From Atrichornis clamosus (lineage: Eukaryota; Chordata; Aves; Passeriformes; Menuridae): a stretch of 64,000 nucleotides of DNA. Positions 13,885 to 56,000 of this stretch are shown in pieces. The notes under the pieces are model-generated. The model was not told the DNA's origin and searched no databases. It was given only the letters and a program-made list of their open reading frames with translations. Positions within the stretch are counted from its first letter, which is position 1, and the number at the start of each line of letters is the position of its first letter. The stretch is taken from positions 1 through 64,000 of the forward strand of contig WBMZ01015705.1 of assembly GCA_013400975.1 (NCBI GenBank). Reading direction: 5' to 3'. The position numbers and the translations under genes were made by a program.

Positions 13885-14769
13885 TAGGAAGAGACAGACA
13901 CCAGCCCTGTTTGGCGCGTCTGGCCCATGCTGCTGTGCCTTGCGGCAGAGTTCTCCCCCATCAGGCCTTCCTAGGTGCCTGATGCCACGTGCTGCCAAGA
14001 GAGACATACAGCTTGGTTTGTGCTTGGAGTAAAAAAGTCAGGGAAGCATCAGAAGGCTCTGTGAGGGCAGACAGAAGGGCCTCTTGATGGCTTTCCTTGA
14101 AGCCTGGAAAGCAGTAGGCACAACCCTGGGATAGGGCAGAGAGATACACCCCCTTTGAGGGCAGGGAGAGATGGCAGGGATGGAGAGCAGGAGGAAAGCC
14201 CCAATATCCTCCACACCTCCCAGGTGCTCAGGCTGAGATGTGTGAGTTTCATGTGGTAGGCTCTGGCAAGCTGTCAGGGGCCCTGGGAGAAGAGCTCATA
14301 TACCCACAAACCTATGCCCCCAATCACTCCCCAGTCACCACCAGGTCAGAGGAGGGTACCTGGAGGAAGTGCTCAGGGAAGAAAGAGGAACTTTCTGGGC
14401 GTGTTCCCTGCTACCAATGCACCGGCACTCCTGCACCCACTGTCCCCGGACAGGCTCCTGTGGAACCCGTGGGGATGTGCAGCTGAGCAGAGGAGGTGAG
14501 GCACTGCAAGGGGCTGCCCTTGCGCAGTGCCCAGACGTGATGCTGTCTGCTATGCCAAAGGTGGTAGGGAAAAGCCAAATGTCCTGATGGATCCTTCATG
14601 CCTTGTGTGTGCACTTACAGGGGCCCTGGACAAACTGTGGCTGGACAGATGCTGCTGAAAAACATCTAGGTCATAGGCTGTCACAGTCCTTCCAAGGTGA
14701 CTTTACAAGGGTGCAAGATGCTGGCCAGCCAGGAAAGCAGATGGTCTAAAAGGGACAAAGTCTGCTCCA
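13885..14769. other. GC-rich block of unknown origin between two CR1 pieces
   Basis: This stretch of roughly 800-900 bases is clearly richer in G and C than the surrounding intron and sits between two minus-strand CR1 fragments. It carries several overlapping open frames of 60-80 codons on both strands, none of which resembles a known protein. Several AGGG/CAGGGA-like words recur, but I see no terminal repeats or target-site duplication. It could be an insertion into the CR1, a diverged CR1 middle section, or unrelated DNA. I do not recognise it. Confidence 0.4.
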
Positions 14770-15075
14770 CAGGATATTTCCCCTTGTTGAGCTTCACTAA
14801 ATTCCTTTCATTCCAATTCTTCAACCTTTCCAGGTCCCTTTGAAAGGCATCACAACCCTGTGATGTTTTAGCCACTACTCTGTGTCTTGTATTATTTGTG
14901 AACTTGTTGAGGCTGCACTCTCCCCATTGCCATAATGAAAATCTTAAATAATATTGACCCCAGTCCTGACCCTGGGTTACAACACTACTAACTGGCCTCC
15001 AACTGGATGTTGTACTATTGATTGCAGTCCTCTGGCCCTGCATTAAGTTACTGAATGAATCCATTCCATTTGAGG
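14770..15075 (-). mobile_element. CR1 LINE fragment (reverse-transcriptase C-terminal region)
   Basis: On the plus strand the block 'ccccttgttgagcttcacta' is the reverse complement of the CR1 segment coding for a VKLNKGK-like stretch. Further on, 'gaccccagtcctgaccctgg' and 'actggcctccaactgga' match reverse-strand CR1 landmarks. The reading frame is broken in several places. It is collinear with the 3' fragment at 13628-13884 but separated from it by about 0.9 kb. Confidence 0.8.
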
Positions 15076-16696
15076 AAAGCTCTGTCTGGTACAGTTGTTC
15101 AGAATTGTCATCTTGCATAGTATTTTATGCAGAATCTATATTTTGTGGTGACTTACTGAGGACTGCCTACTGTCTTTTCAATTACAACTTTATTTTGCAA
15201 TTAATAAACTAAAATTATGTTACTAGATTAGTGTGGGAACTTAAACCAGTAACTTTTAGTTGCAGATCACAAGGGTAATAAATAACATGCTGCACAAAGC
15301 TCTATTTTGTAGCGTTGCAATATCTCTTCAACTTTGATGTCTGCCTTATTTGGGAAGGTGGGAGAAGACCGGAAGATCTGCACAGCATGTGGTTTGTCAT
15401 GACTGTGTCCTGTCTAGTTTTCTATACTGTGTGAGCCTTGTTCACTTGACTTTGTGTTCCTCTCCCTCTGTCCCTCCCCACACCACCTCTTCACACATTC
15501 ACAGAGTAGCACAGGTATTTCTCTACTATTTTTTGGCACAAGACAGCAAACCAGCTATGATCCACATATATGAGCTAAGCAGTAGGCACAAAGAGCTCTG
15601 CCTGCTGCAGAGCTGCCAGGGAAGGTGCCAGTCTGAAATGCTTTGTGCCAAAAGACCCTACATTAAGACTGTCATTCCTCAGTTACACTTTGCATTACGG
15701 ACCCTCTCTTCTTACACCATCTTCCATAAAGTCTTCTACACTTCTCCTCACATGGCTCAGATGCACACTTCAGCCAGCTGCAAGCCAAGGAGGCTATAAA
15801 CCCCATTCACATACAACCTGAATGGTTTAATGCTAATTCGACAGACTACTGCATAGCTTTCCTAAATTCCTGCCCTTCGTTATATTGTGAAGGGCTAATT
15901 TCTTTAACTCCTGTGTGCTTCACAGCAATAGAAGAAACTGAACTTCTTATCCTTTTGTCCACTTCTAGCCAAGCTGATGGCAAGTGGAAAAAGAGAGCTG
16001 CAGTATGCTGAATAAAACATAGATAACAATAGTATTTAATATATTGATGATCATGGGTTTCATAGTCGACATATATACATTCTACCTAGTATATATATAG
16101 GAAAAAAGAATTACAGATGTGCACTGATACAAGGAAACAATAGCAATTTTTCTATTATATACTTGCAGTATTGCCTGTTTAGCCTGAAATCTACATAATA
16201 CACCACAGATAGCAGGAGTTGTCACTTATTTTGTATACTTGAGAATATTTTGATATTGTTATTACAACTGAACTTAAAAGACAAGGATATAAAAATGTTG
16301 GCAATGAAGTTGTGTAAAAGCCTAAAATAAATTTTTAAAGAAAAGTTTAATCTAACACACACAATGCAAACCTAACCAGATACTGCTGCTTTTATTCAGC
16401 ATTGGATGTGGTTTTTGAAAGTCATTTTTCAGATTTTACAGATGTGCAGGCAATAACACTTTGTGGAATTTTTCTGTTCTTCCTAGACTAAAAGAAGACG
16501 TTCAACTGTTCCTAAATGACATACCGTCCTTTTTATGCACCATAAACAGTAGATGTAGGAGTCCTTATCAAACACTAGTTGCACGGGGCATTGTTGTGGA
16601 AAGTATATGAAAAACTCCTAGTATTACAGGAAACAGTGACGTGCCTGGTGAATTTGTGATTACATAAGTCATTGCAGTTACGGTCATCTTCATGTG

Positions 16697-16710
16697 AAAA
16701 AAAAAAAAAA
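16697..16710. repeat. Poly-A tract
   Basis: An uninterrupted run of about 14 A's in intron 1. It has no recognisable element attached. Confidence 0.8.
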
Positions 16711-17804
16711 GAGTTTGCCAATACACTTGCAAGAATACTGATCTTATTGGTATCAGTATATTCCCTTCCTCTTCACTTAAGTATTATATTCTTGCTGTTA
16801 TCCATTATACCGTCATTTAAATGTCACTAATAAAAACAATAAACCAAACTCAGCTTTTGTGTTCTGTCTCCTGTTCACTAACTTTGAAGAGACAAAACTA
16901 ATTCCAGCACAATACTTAGATGTCCAGGCAGTATAAATCTGCCATGGGATTTAGTGAAAACAAATTTATCTGTTGGCAATGTAGGCTAGAGGCTGGGATA
17001 ACTCAGGAAAGAAAGGACACAAGGACAATATTCCTGCAGCCAGAGTTCAATAGAGACCTTATGCATATCTTTTTCAAAAATATATTGTAAATAATATATA
17101 ATAATAGAATATCCTATATATGATATATTGAACATATATGAGAGGTTTTTTATTATTAAGAATAAAAGAACCAAAGCTGTTTATGTTATATACACTATTA
17201 TTCTTGAGAGATGCTGTACTTGATTCTTATCTATGTTTTTGTGGTAATGTGCCTTCATATTAGTTCAACACAAACACTTTGAAATGAAAACTCTTCAAAA
17301 GGATGCTATCCCTTTTGGGGTTTTTAACCATTAAAAAACCCCCAAACATTAGTAAATCTCTGGAGAGAGGAATGTTAACTGTTAAAGTTTATACTTAGTT
17401 ATGGTTTCTGTCCATATTCAACCCACATTCTAATATAAAATACTCTTGTAGGTAAAATTATAATGTCATAAAACTGTAATGAAAAACTGTTCTCACTGAG
17501 TCTTTCTTATCTAATTATTTCTACTTACTGGAAGAGGCCAGTAGAAAAGAATGGATAGAGACATTCAAATGAGTGAAAGTGTCAGGATTGCTGTATGGCT
17601 AATCAACAGAGCAGAGAGGGATAGAGTTAAAAGAAAATTGGGCAGTTAGAGGAAACCTTTATATTACTGTATAACAGGGGAAACCTTTCTATTGGGATTT
17701 AGAAAGACAATTTCTAGAAAGATGAAAATAAATATGCAATCTTCATTCCAAAATAATTTTTTTTAATTACTGACTTATGTATCACCAACAAATGTATTAC
17801 CGAC

Positions 17805-17859
17805 ATGTCCAACCTGAACCTGGTTAACTTGAGGTTATCAGGGGGTTCAGGTTGGACAT
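17805..17859. repeat. 16-bp perfect inverted repeat at a CR1 5' junction
   Basis: ATGTCCAACCTGAACC at 17805-17820 is exactly complementary to GGTTCAGGTTGGACAT at 17844-17859, with a 23-base loop. The right arm is a normal CR1 block at the truncated 5' end of the copy that follows. The left arm is outside that copy, so a short inverted piece of CR1 seems to be present. Confidence 0.85.
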
Positions 17860-18068
17860 CAGGAGGAATTTCATCACAGAAAGAGTTGTTAAACATTGGA
17901 ATGGCCTGCCCAGAGAGGTGCTGGAATCACCATCTCTGAAGGTTTTTAAGAGATAACTGGGTAGAGTACTCAGTTCCATGGTTGAGTTGACAGGGTGATG
18001 CTCAGACAAAGGTTGAACTCAATGATCTTGGGTCTTTTCCAACCTAAATGATTCTGTGGTTCTGTGAA
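17842..18068 (+). mobile_element. CR1 LINE 3'-end fragment just upstream of the first coding exon
   Basis: The blocks 'ggttcaggttggacatcagg', 'ggcctgcccagagaggtgct', 'ggttgaactcaatgatcttg' and 'gattctgtggttctgtg' are the sense-strand CR1 3' end in order. The element ends about 70 bases before the splice acceptor of SYK exon 2, so it may supply part of the branch-point region or lie very close to it. Confidence 0.9.
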
Positions 18069-18176
18069 CATGCTGCACATGAACTGCCATGGTTTATAGT
18101 CTCTTTTCAGCTGATATTTGTGTCTCTGTGTTTTCAGATATAGTACACTAGGTTTGCTACGCACAAGAGAAAAAAC

Positions 18177-48225
<30,049 letters not shown>

Positions 48226-50040
48226 CAGCATGAAGAACAGCAGCTTCCTCGTCTACAGCCAGCACCCTCTGAGAAGCACTTCAGTTTCCAAAACCAAGCA
48301 ACCTTGATTTTTGTATTTCTCTTTTTGCCCTGCAAAGCTCCGAGCTGAGCCCTGTGTCTGTAAGGTTGCCTTTTCTTGCCTTCTGCACAAAATGTAGCCC
48401 AAAAGAGAGTGCTGAAATTGTAATGGTCTCAATGAGAGCAGCAAGGATTTCAGAGCAGATGCTTATAGTTTTGCTACATTCCATTTTGTTTTATTTACAG
48501 CTTTATTTGTGTTACATTTTGCAGTCCTGTAAAACCTATTTAATGGCTTTGAGCCCTCTTCCTCTCCTGTATTGGAATGCGGATTGGGATTTAGATTCTT
48601 CTCATTAATATTCTTAGCCCTTAAATGCATTGACTTGTTCCAGCCTTCCCTCACCTTGAGGAAGAATAGCATAAACATTTCTCACAATGAAGGAAATCAC
48701 TGTGCAAGTGTGTCAGTCACTTTGACTGATTGTGTGCTTGATTTTGTCACCAAGTCCCTTTAAAATTAATCATATTTTTCTTAGTAGCAAAGTAGGCAGA
48801 GGGGAACTGGGAGTACTGACTTTATGACATCATCACTTCCTTTAACTATGACAAGCTTCTTTTGTTTCTCATCTCATGTGTGAAGCCCAGCTGTTCCTCA
48901 GGGAATTGCTTTTTTTCCAGTGAAAACTGGTAGCTCAGGGGCTTGCTCTTGTCTTAGAATAAAAAATGCCAGCACCTAAGACAATGATTCCAGATTTTAG
49001 CATATACTCCAACTCTGCATTCCTGAAAATACACCTGTGATACAGCAGAACTTATCTTTCTCTGTTCTGTTTCATCCTTCTCCAGACATGTCTTTTCCAT
49101 GTAGCTGTTTGGGTATGCCAAAGCTCCTTGTGTTGTGTTTTGAGCAGCAATCATTTCTGTCTTTTGTTCCAATCTTTCTTAAAAAGCAGCTGTGAGATTT
49201 TCACCACACCTTATCACCTCTAAAGTTAAATTTCATCTTTAGTAAAAATATTTTATAGTGGGCATATGGATGTCAAGATTATATTTGTCTGCTCCAAAAT
49301 CTTAGTATTTGTCCTGTTATCAGTCCCTGTGGGCATGTGAGAAAAAGGCAGTTGTCTTATCACTGTTCTGTAATGCAGGGTGCATCTCCATTAAATTGGA
49401 AGCATAGTAGTAGTAATAACAAATAATGTAATCAATTTCTGATTCTGTTTTTATCCTTATAGTTTGCTTGTCCAATCTCATTTTAAATACTATCAATATC
49501 AACATTTCTATCACTTATTAATCACAAGCAGCTACTTTATTTTCATTTGCATATATCTCAGGAGTCTGCATACATTGCATCTGCTAGATATAGAGATTTT
49601 AGAAGAATATAAAGAACAATATTTAGAGATAGATATATTTATTGTATATGGATGGTTAGAGTATATGTGTTTAATTTTTGTGTGAACAGGGTATTCCTAG
49701 AGATGCAGTGGTATTTTTTTCTGTAGCAAAGAAATTCTGTGAGCAATTAAAGTCAGAAAGTATGAAATCATTTTCAAAACAGACAGGTCTATAAATAACT
49801 ATAGAAACTACTCTATTTTTTTTTCATTTTACTAAGTTTATGATCTATTTGTTAAATAATATGTGGTGACTTTTGGTAGTTTAGTCTTGGCTGTCCAGTG
49901 CAAGACACTTCAGAAACCACATGCTACTGAAAGATATTGAGTGCACTAGACCATGTTTCAAATGTGACCAAATGTGACTTATCTTGAAGATGATTTATTT
50001 TCTGTTTTGTTTTTAATAAACATTTTTCTACAAGACCAGC
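48226..50040 (+). other. SYK: SYK 3' UTR (probable)
   Basis: This stretch follows the stop codon with no further coding potential and is T/A-rich with several ATTTA words. The end at about 50040 assumes cleavage after the AATAAA at 50015-50020. An AATAAA at 48958-48963 could give a shorter form. Further AATAAA copies at 50425, 50870 and 50964 could give longer ones. The small open frames within it are not supported as genes. Confidence 0.65.
50015..50020 (+). terminator. SYK: Candidate SYK polyadenylation signal AATAAA
   Basis: A canonical AATAAA is followed within 25-60 bases by GT/T-rich words (TTGTGT near 50040, GTAGGTGTTTTGTC near 50069), the usual layout of a mammalian or avian poly(A) site. 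Other AATAAA copies in the region have less obvious downstream GT-rich sequence. Confidence 0.55.
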
Positions 50041-53000
50041 TTGTGTAAAAAGGTAGCCATAGTTATATGTAGGTGTTTTGTCACTTTAGTCATGTTACAG
50101 AGAATTTGTTATCTCTACATGTGCAATTAGTACATTTATGGGGATATTAGTTACAAACAAATTGCACAAATCTCTATGAACCAGAGAGTGACAGTACTCA
50201 ATTTCCCAGAAGGAGATATATATCTCACAATATCTCTCAGTCTCTTTAAAAGTGATGTCTGATACAACAAAACTGGAGGATTATTTCTTCTCCTCTCTTC
50301 TGAGTGAATGTCAACATAACTTTCTGGAGTTACTTGATTACTTTAAACTTCACTATTACATAATAAAAGTTTACAATAAGAATTTAAGGTATTGTGAAAC
50401 AAATGGATTGGGTTTTAAAATTTTAATAAAAGACACTTTTACAAAATGAACTGTCTTAACAAGAATCCTTTCACTATTACATGCTTTCTAAAAAATCCTG
50501 ATTCTGTGCAGAGTGTGTATATGTACTGAGTTACTCTGACTATTGAGGAAGACTGAGATTTTTCTATTGACAGCAAAAGGTACCTGACAGGACTGATAAG
50601 CCTACTGAAGCCTGGGCTGCTTTTGGAGCTGTTCAGGAATAGAAGGAAACTCACAAAATATGCAGGTTGTTATTACACCTAAGTCTTTTCAAAGTGCTTC
50701 ACAACAATACTGTGCTGGATCTGGAAGGTTAGAGGAGTCAGGAGTCAGTGCAGTGTAACAGCTCGCCAAGAATCTCTACCTTACAGATGTCAGCTATGCA
50801 GGACTACAGTCACATTATATGACTTGGGGCTTCCCTCATAGATGCAGACATTTATTCTAGGTTTTCTGAAATAAAAACAGCGGTATCTTAGTCTTTCATT
50901 TAGCTTATGCTGCATGCTCAAGCTAAGGCTGGATGTCTCAGAATGTGAATTTGAATAATGGACAATAAAGGTGGAAAGGTAGACAACTCTTCAACCAGGT
51001 ACTTACTTTGGAGGGCATCAGTGACTGACTGACACTGTTCTGCTGTGATTGTTTTCCTGCATAGCAAATCTGGCCTAATTGTCACACCTTCCCATTTGTG
51101 GGACTGCACCATCAACTGATATGAAGGGGCTTTTGTCTTCTGGCTGCCTGGATTTGGTTGCCTGCTTTTAGATTGAGTTGTCTCAGAAATGCCACTTGGT
51201 GGTGTAAGCCCACAAGTAATTGTCATGACAGTTAAGGGGTAGAAAACTGCAGCATGTAGGTGGGAGGCTGGTGGAGAAGAAGGACCAGGTGATAACATGC
51301 TACATGGGCTTTTCACTGAGGAAAAACAGTGTAATTACACCTTTGGTTAGGGCTCAAATTTACAAAATCATTGAGATTTTTTGAAGAACAGGAGGCCATG
51401 TACCTTTTCTCATAAAGACACACCCAAATATCTTAAAAGCCCTGGTCCAATCTGTCTCTGCTCTAACACTATCCAAAAAGGGGATTTCTAATCAGATAAT
51501 GATTTTGCCATAATTTCACCCCTGAAATCGTCACAGTCAGCACTGCAAGTTTTCCAAATAACCCATCTGCAAGTGGCCTGCACAGCCAGGTTGTGCACCA
51601 AGGCAGAAGCGTGTCCTCACCCCAGCCCTGCCGGGAGGTGGCAGTGCCTGAACACGGTTGGAGCGAGGCACTTGTCTGGCCATTTCTGGGCTCTGCCCTG
51701 CCTCTTGCTGCGCCCGTGTGTTACAGAGGACACACTCTCTTTGCTCCTTGCTGTGAAGCGATGTTGCACGTGGGGAAAAATCATCAATTATTTATATTGT
51801 GAATGGTTAGCTGTGGATGATTAACAATGACTTCTGAGACTCTGTGTCCCCTTGTCTTTTAAGTGATACCAGCAGTGAGAGATTGCACGCAGAAGGATAC
51901 AGACTATGTCCCACACTTGCATGGAGGGGAGTGAGGGTGGTATACGAGTTGAATAATATAGGGAAACATTAAGCCAGCAATTGTAATTACCAGACCCAAG
52001 TTTAGTGAAGACAGAAAGACTGCAAGGCATGCAGAAGGAGAACAAAAAAATGGAATCCTGTGAAAAAACAGTGATGTAATGCAAATACAGCTGAGAACAA
52101 CAGTCTTCCAGTTAGAGTTCCCTGAAGTCAGGCTAGAGCTGTGCATCTATCTCCAAATACGTACTTTTTTCTTTTCTGTCATATTTGTAGTAATTGACAT
52201 GAAGACCCACCGGGTTCCTTGGCATATAATTAACTCTTCATGGAGTATAACCATTGCTTCCCTGAGGCAGTGGAAGCTTGCACATTTCTTGAAAGCCAGA
52301 GAACAGAGGAAACAAGAGGCAGCTGGGGAAAGATTTACACTACTGTCCATTAAAATTCGTGACTTCAAACGTAAATAGCCCCTGGATGACCAGTCCAGTA
52401 TAAATGTGCACAGATCATTAACTCCCCTCATCTGTCCACAATCACAAATGCCTTAAAAATGTCAGTTAAGAAATTGTGAGGTCCAAGCCTTGCCTAACTG
52501 TGTCAGAGTGCTTGTGTAGGAGTGCCACTGCACCTGCAGTTACACTGCCCACCTAGCATGCTCCATGTGCCAGCAGTTAGGCCAGCTGAGTGCCAGGGTC
52601 CCCGTGCCTCTGCCCTGTTAGAAATGCAACACACGACAAAAAAACAGAAAAAAATAGAAAAATATTCGCAAAGAACAGTTCAATGACACTGTCCAGTCAC
52701 ACTGCCACCTGCCAGTGGCATTGACATCAACATCTGTTCTTTCTCCTTGCTGCTTGATAAAGTGAAATTGTGCCAGTTTCAGCAACAGCAAGAGTGCCAA
52801 GACTATAATTGCAGAACTAAGCAACAGAACAGGTAGCAGAGAACTTTTACAGCTGTTTCTTGAACAGCTTGAAGATTTTTCTTTAAAAACATTACACACT
52901 CATGCACACATGCACATGTGGTTTCTTGTCATTCTTTCCTACTTGAGTTCAATAATGCCCTGTCCTCAGTTTTTCCTGCACAGCCACTGCAGCTATATCA

Positions 53001-56000
53001 TCCTGTCTTGTTCTAATTTATGTTCGGATTTCACCAATGTCACCAAATGATTTCTCTCTGACTGGTGTATCAGGTTCCACCTCCAGTAACCTGAGCCCGT
53101 GATGAGCTGGCAAAGAATTGCCAACGTCAGTTTTCAGTGATACTTCTAGAAGATAGCTAGGAAATTCTATGGAAGGGAGTGGCTGTCGGGAGCACGGATA
53201 CATCAAGAGATGCAGGAGAGAAACAAGTTCCCTGAGCTTGTCAAAGAGAATCACTTTGGGGCATTTTTTTCCTCTCTGTTTTGGAGCAGTTGTTAATTGA
53301 TGGTTTTGTCTTGGTTTGATTTTTCTTTTCCCAAAATATATGTATTTAGAGCCAATGCTTCCTTATTTTTCCCCAGTAATGACACATCTTAGCCACAGTT
53401 GGGTATAAACACCTAGATTATCAATGTCATTTTGTTTCAGCAAAATTTCCACTGTTGCCACTAAATCCCCCAAAGTGGGCTATTTCTATGTGTGCAGGAG
53501 CATTTCTGTTCTAGCAGCTCCCACAGGCCTCATTCTTCTGACTTCTGTGCAAACACATGCTTAAGTTACTACTTAAGGAGCACCAGCACGCAGACCTCTC
53601 CCAAAACTCTGATGCTCCCTCTGACTGTCCAAGGACAATGTAGAGAAGCAATGCACAACAAAGATCAGTCATCACCAAGAGGAAGGTTCCCAACCTCCTT
53701 CTCCCAGTGTGTCTGGTGTTTTAGACCTTATAGCCTCTTTAAGACAGCAAGTACAAAATTGTACAGATATTCATTATCAGATTACATTGGTGTAACAGGA
53801 CTACACACACCGTGCACTGAGGAGCCACCTCATTTTTTGCAGACTTCTAATGCTCTAGAGCACCAAGTCTTTTTTTTTCCTTTTTTTTCCTTTGCAAATG
53901 TGTTGTTGACTCTGTCATAGATACATGTATATCTTTGGCTATTTTAAAATTTTATATTCACTGGTATTACTGCTTCCCCAGGGGCATGCAGCAATGAGGT
54001 ACTATTTTTAAACTCCTCAGTCAGCCATTACTTCCTTTTTGTCTGTCCACTCTGTAGCTGCCACAGGGAGTCAGCATGGCATTCCTCATCTTTTTGTGGT
54101 TTCTACTTATAAGGAATAAGCAGAACAAGTAGTGGTTCTTGTTGGTGCTGGAGTACTGCACAAGTTAGATTACAGGAAAAAGTACAGATTGAATCATGCC
54201 TCAGAAATTCACCCTCCAGTGTCACATTGTACCCGGGTTAATGCAAACCAGAACTCCCACTACACAAGCACAAGTACAAAGCTCACAGTTTGTTCCCAAA
54301 ACTCCCACAACTTTTTCCATGCCAGCTATATAAAACAAACAAACAAAAAAAGAACCGAATGAAACACCAAAACCCAACAAGATTTAATAATATGACACAT
54401 TCTTGTGTTTGTTTTCAGAACTGTATGTGAGCAATTTTATGAGTCATTTAATTACAATGAAGCCAAGGCCTGAACAAAGAAATACACTCAAGGTTTGCTT
54501 GGGTTGAAGAGAATCCCTGTCTTACTTTCCCCCAAAATGAAAAGGTCCCAATATGTTTGAATTGCAGATATAAGGAAGGAAGAAGACATCAGATGCCACA
54601 CCAACACTGGACTCTGATACTGCTGTGAGAATGGTGGTACCAACATCTTTTGTTTGAAAAGTGACCTATTTGGTGGTGGTGTGCTGCCAGGCCCACAAAG
54701 ATGGCATGTCTCATTGCTTGGCCACCAAGCCCCAGCAGGAACCTACTGATCACTGCAGATTAATAAGCATTTGTGGAATAAAACTGCAAATACACCTCTG
54801 CACCTAACATAAACATCACACACTGAAAATGTCATCCAAACAGGGACATGCACTTGAAAGGGAAGGAGAGTTTATCCCTGTCATCAGTAAATGCAGCCAG
54901 ACCTTGCTCCTTCTTCCACAAAGAGCTGATCTACTGCCACTGTGCTTATGTCCTGGCTAGGAGATGTGCTCGAATACCTTTTGGGTGTCACTGGGAAATC
55001 AGTAACTTCAAAAGGTGGGGTGGGATGGGAAGGGGGACAGATGCTACATGTATCAGTTGCAAAAAAACCTATCAAACACACTTCCACTCATAAGCTAAGA
55101 AACTTAAAGTAGCTGGAAATTGGGTCTGGGACATTCAGGTCACCAGTAAGGCTCAACTTGCACCCTAGCAAGTCATACCATCTTTGTAGAGGTACTGTGA
55201 TAGAACACAGTTTAGAAAAGCCTTTTCATCTTGGAAAACAATGCCCATGTAAGATTAAATTACTGTGCTTTCATTGGTTGATTTATTTATTTTCCTTAAG
55301 TTGTGCTTAGAAACATGGAACCGTGTATGAATATGCCTTACTTCAGAAATATTTTATTCTCACCACCAATTAACAGTCATGTACCTTCCAGTCTTGCTGT
55401 TGGTTGCAGCAAGCCCACAGCAGCAGGACAAACTTGGGCAAGATCTACCCATTTCAAGGAAGAAAAGCTTGCAGATGCTGCTGGATGCTCACTGCACTTC
55501 TGCGTGGCCTTCTGTATTCCTGTTGGGCTGACCATAACCTGCCACCAATTCCTCTGCCACCCAGAGAAACTCCTTCGGCCCTCGGCAAGTTATTGTGCAA
55601 AGGGCAATGGTCAGCTGCCAGTCATAAGAGACTTCTGTGGGAAAATGCTCCAGACCGTGGTGGAATGGCAAAAAAACACCTGGTACCACCTTCAGCCACT
55701 GCTGGGGAACAGGATCTGGGATCCCGCTCCACTGAGGTGACCACAACCCTGGCACAGCAAAGCAGCACTGCTGTTCTGCAGTACCAATCGCTGCTGGAGA
55801 CCCAGGGACAGAAACTGGGGATGCCAATGCAAATCTCAGAAGAAGAGTTGGTAGCAGTGCTGTGTCTGTCTTTTAGACAAGTGCTGATCAGCCTAATTAT
55901 TGTTTCCTCTTCCCATATTTCAGACAGCCTTTTTCGAGGCTGTCCCAGCAGGAATGCCAGTCTACCTGTCTGTGCAAGGAAAGCAAAGGAAAAAATGAGG

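Larger units (their letters stand above)
128..18137 (+). other. SYK: Presumed intron 1 of SYK (about 18 kb)
   Basis: This long stretch holds no recognisable coding exon. It is mostly AT-rich and dense in stop codons in all frames. It contains CR1 fragments at about 3255-4217 (+), 5534-5620 (-), 6986-7200 (+), 13628-13884 (-), 14770-15075 (-) and 17842-18068 (+). It also has an A/GAAA tract at 1582-1612, a TTTA repeat at 8995-9016, a GC-rich block of unknown origin at about 13890-14680, and an A run at 16697-16710. Possible alternative 5' UTR exons cannot be excluded, but none is supported. Confidence 0.5.

Noticed and set aside
50918..51316. 132-codon minus-strand open frame downstream of SYK
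   Set aside because: There is no recognisable motif or domain and it is Ser/Pro/Thr-rich like many chance frames. It is not strong enough alone to call a gene.
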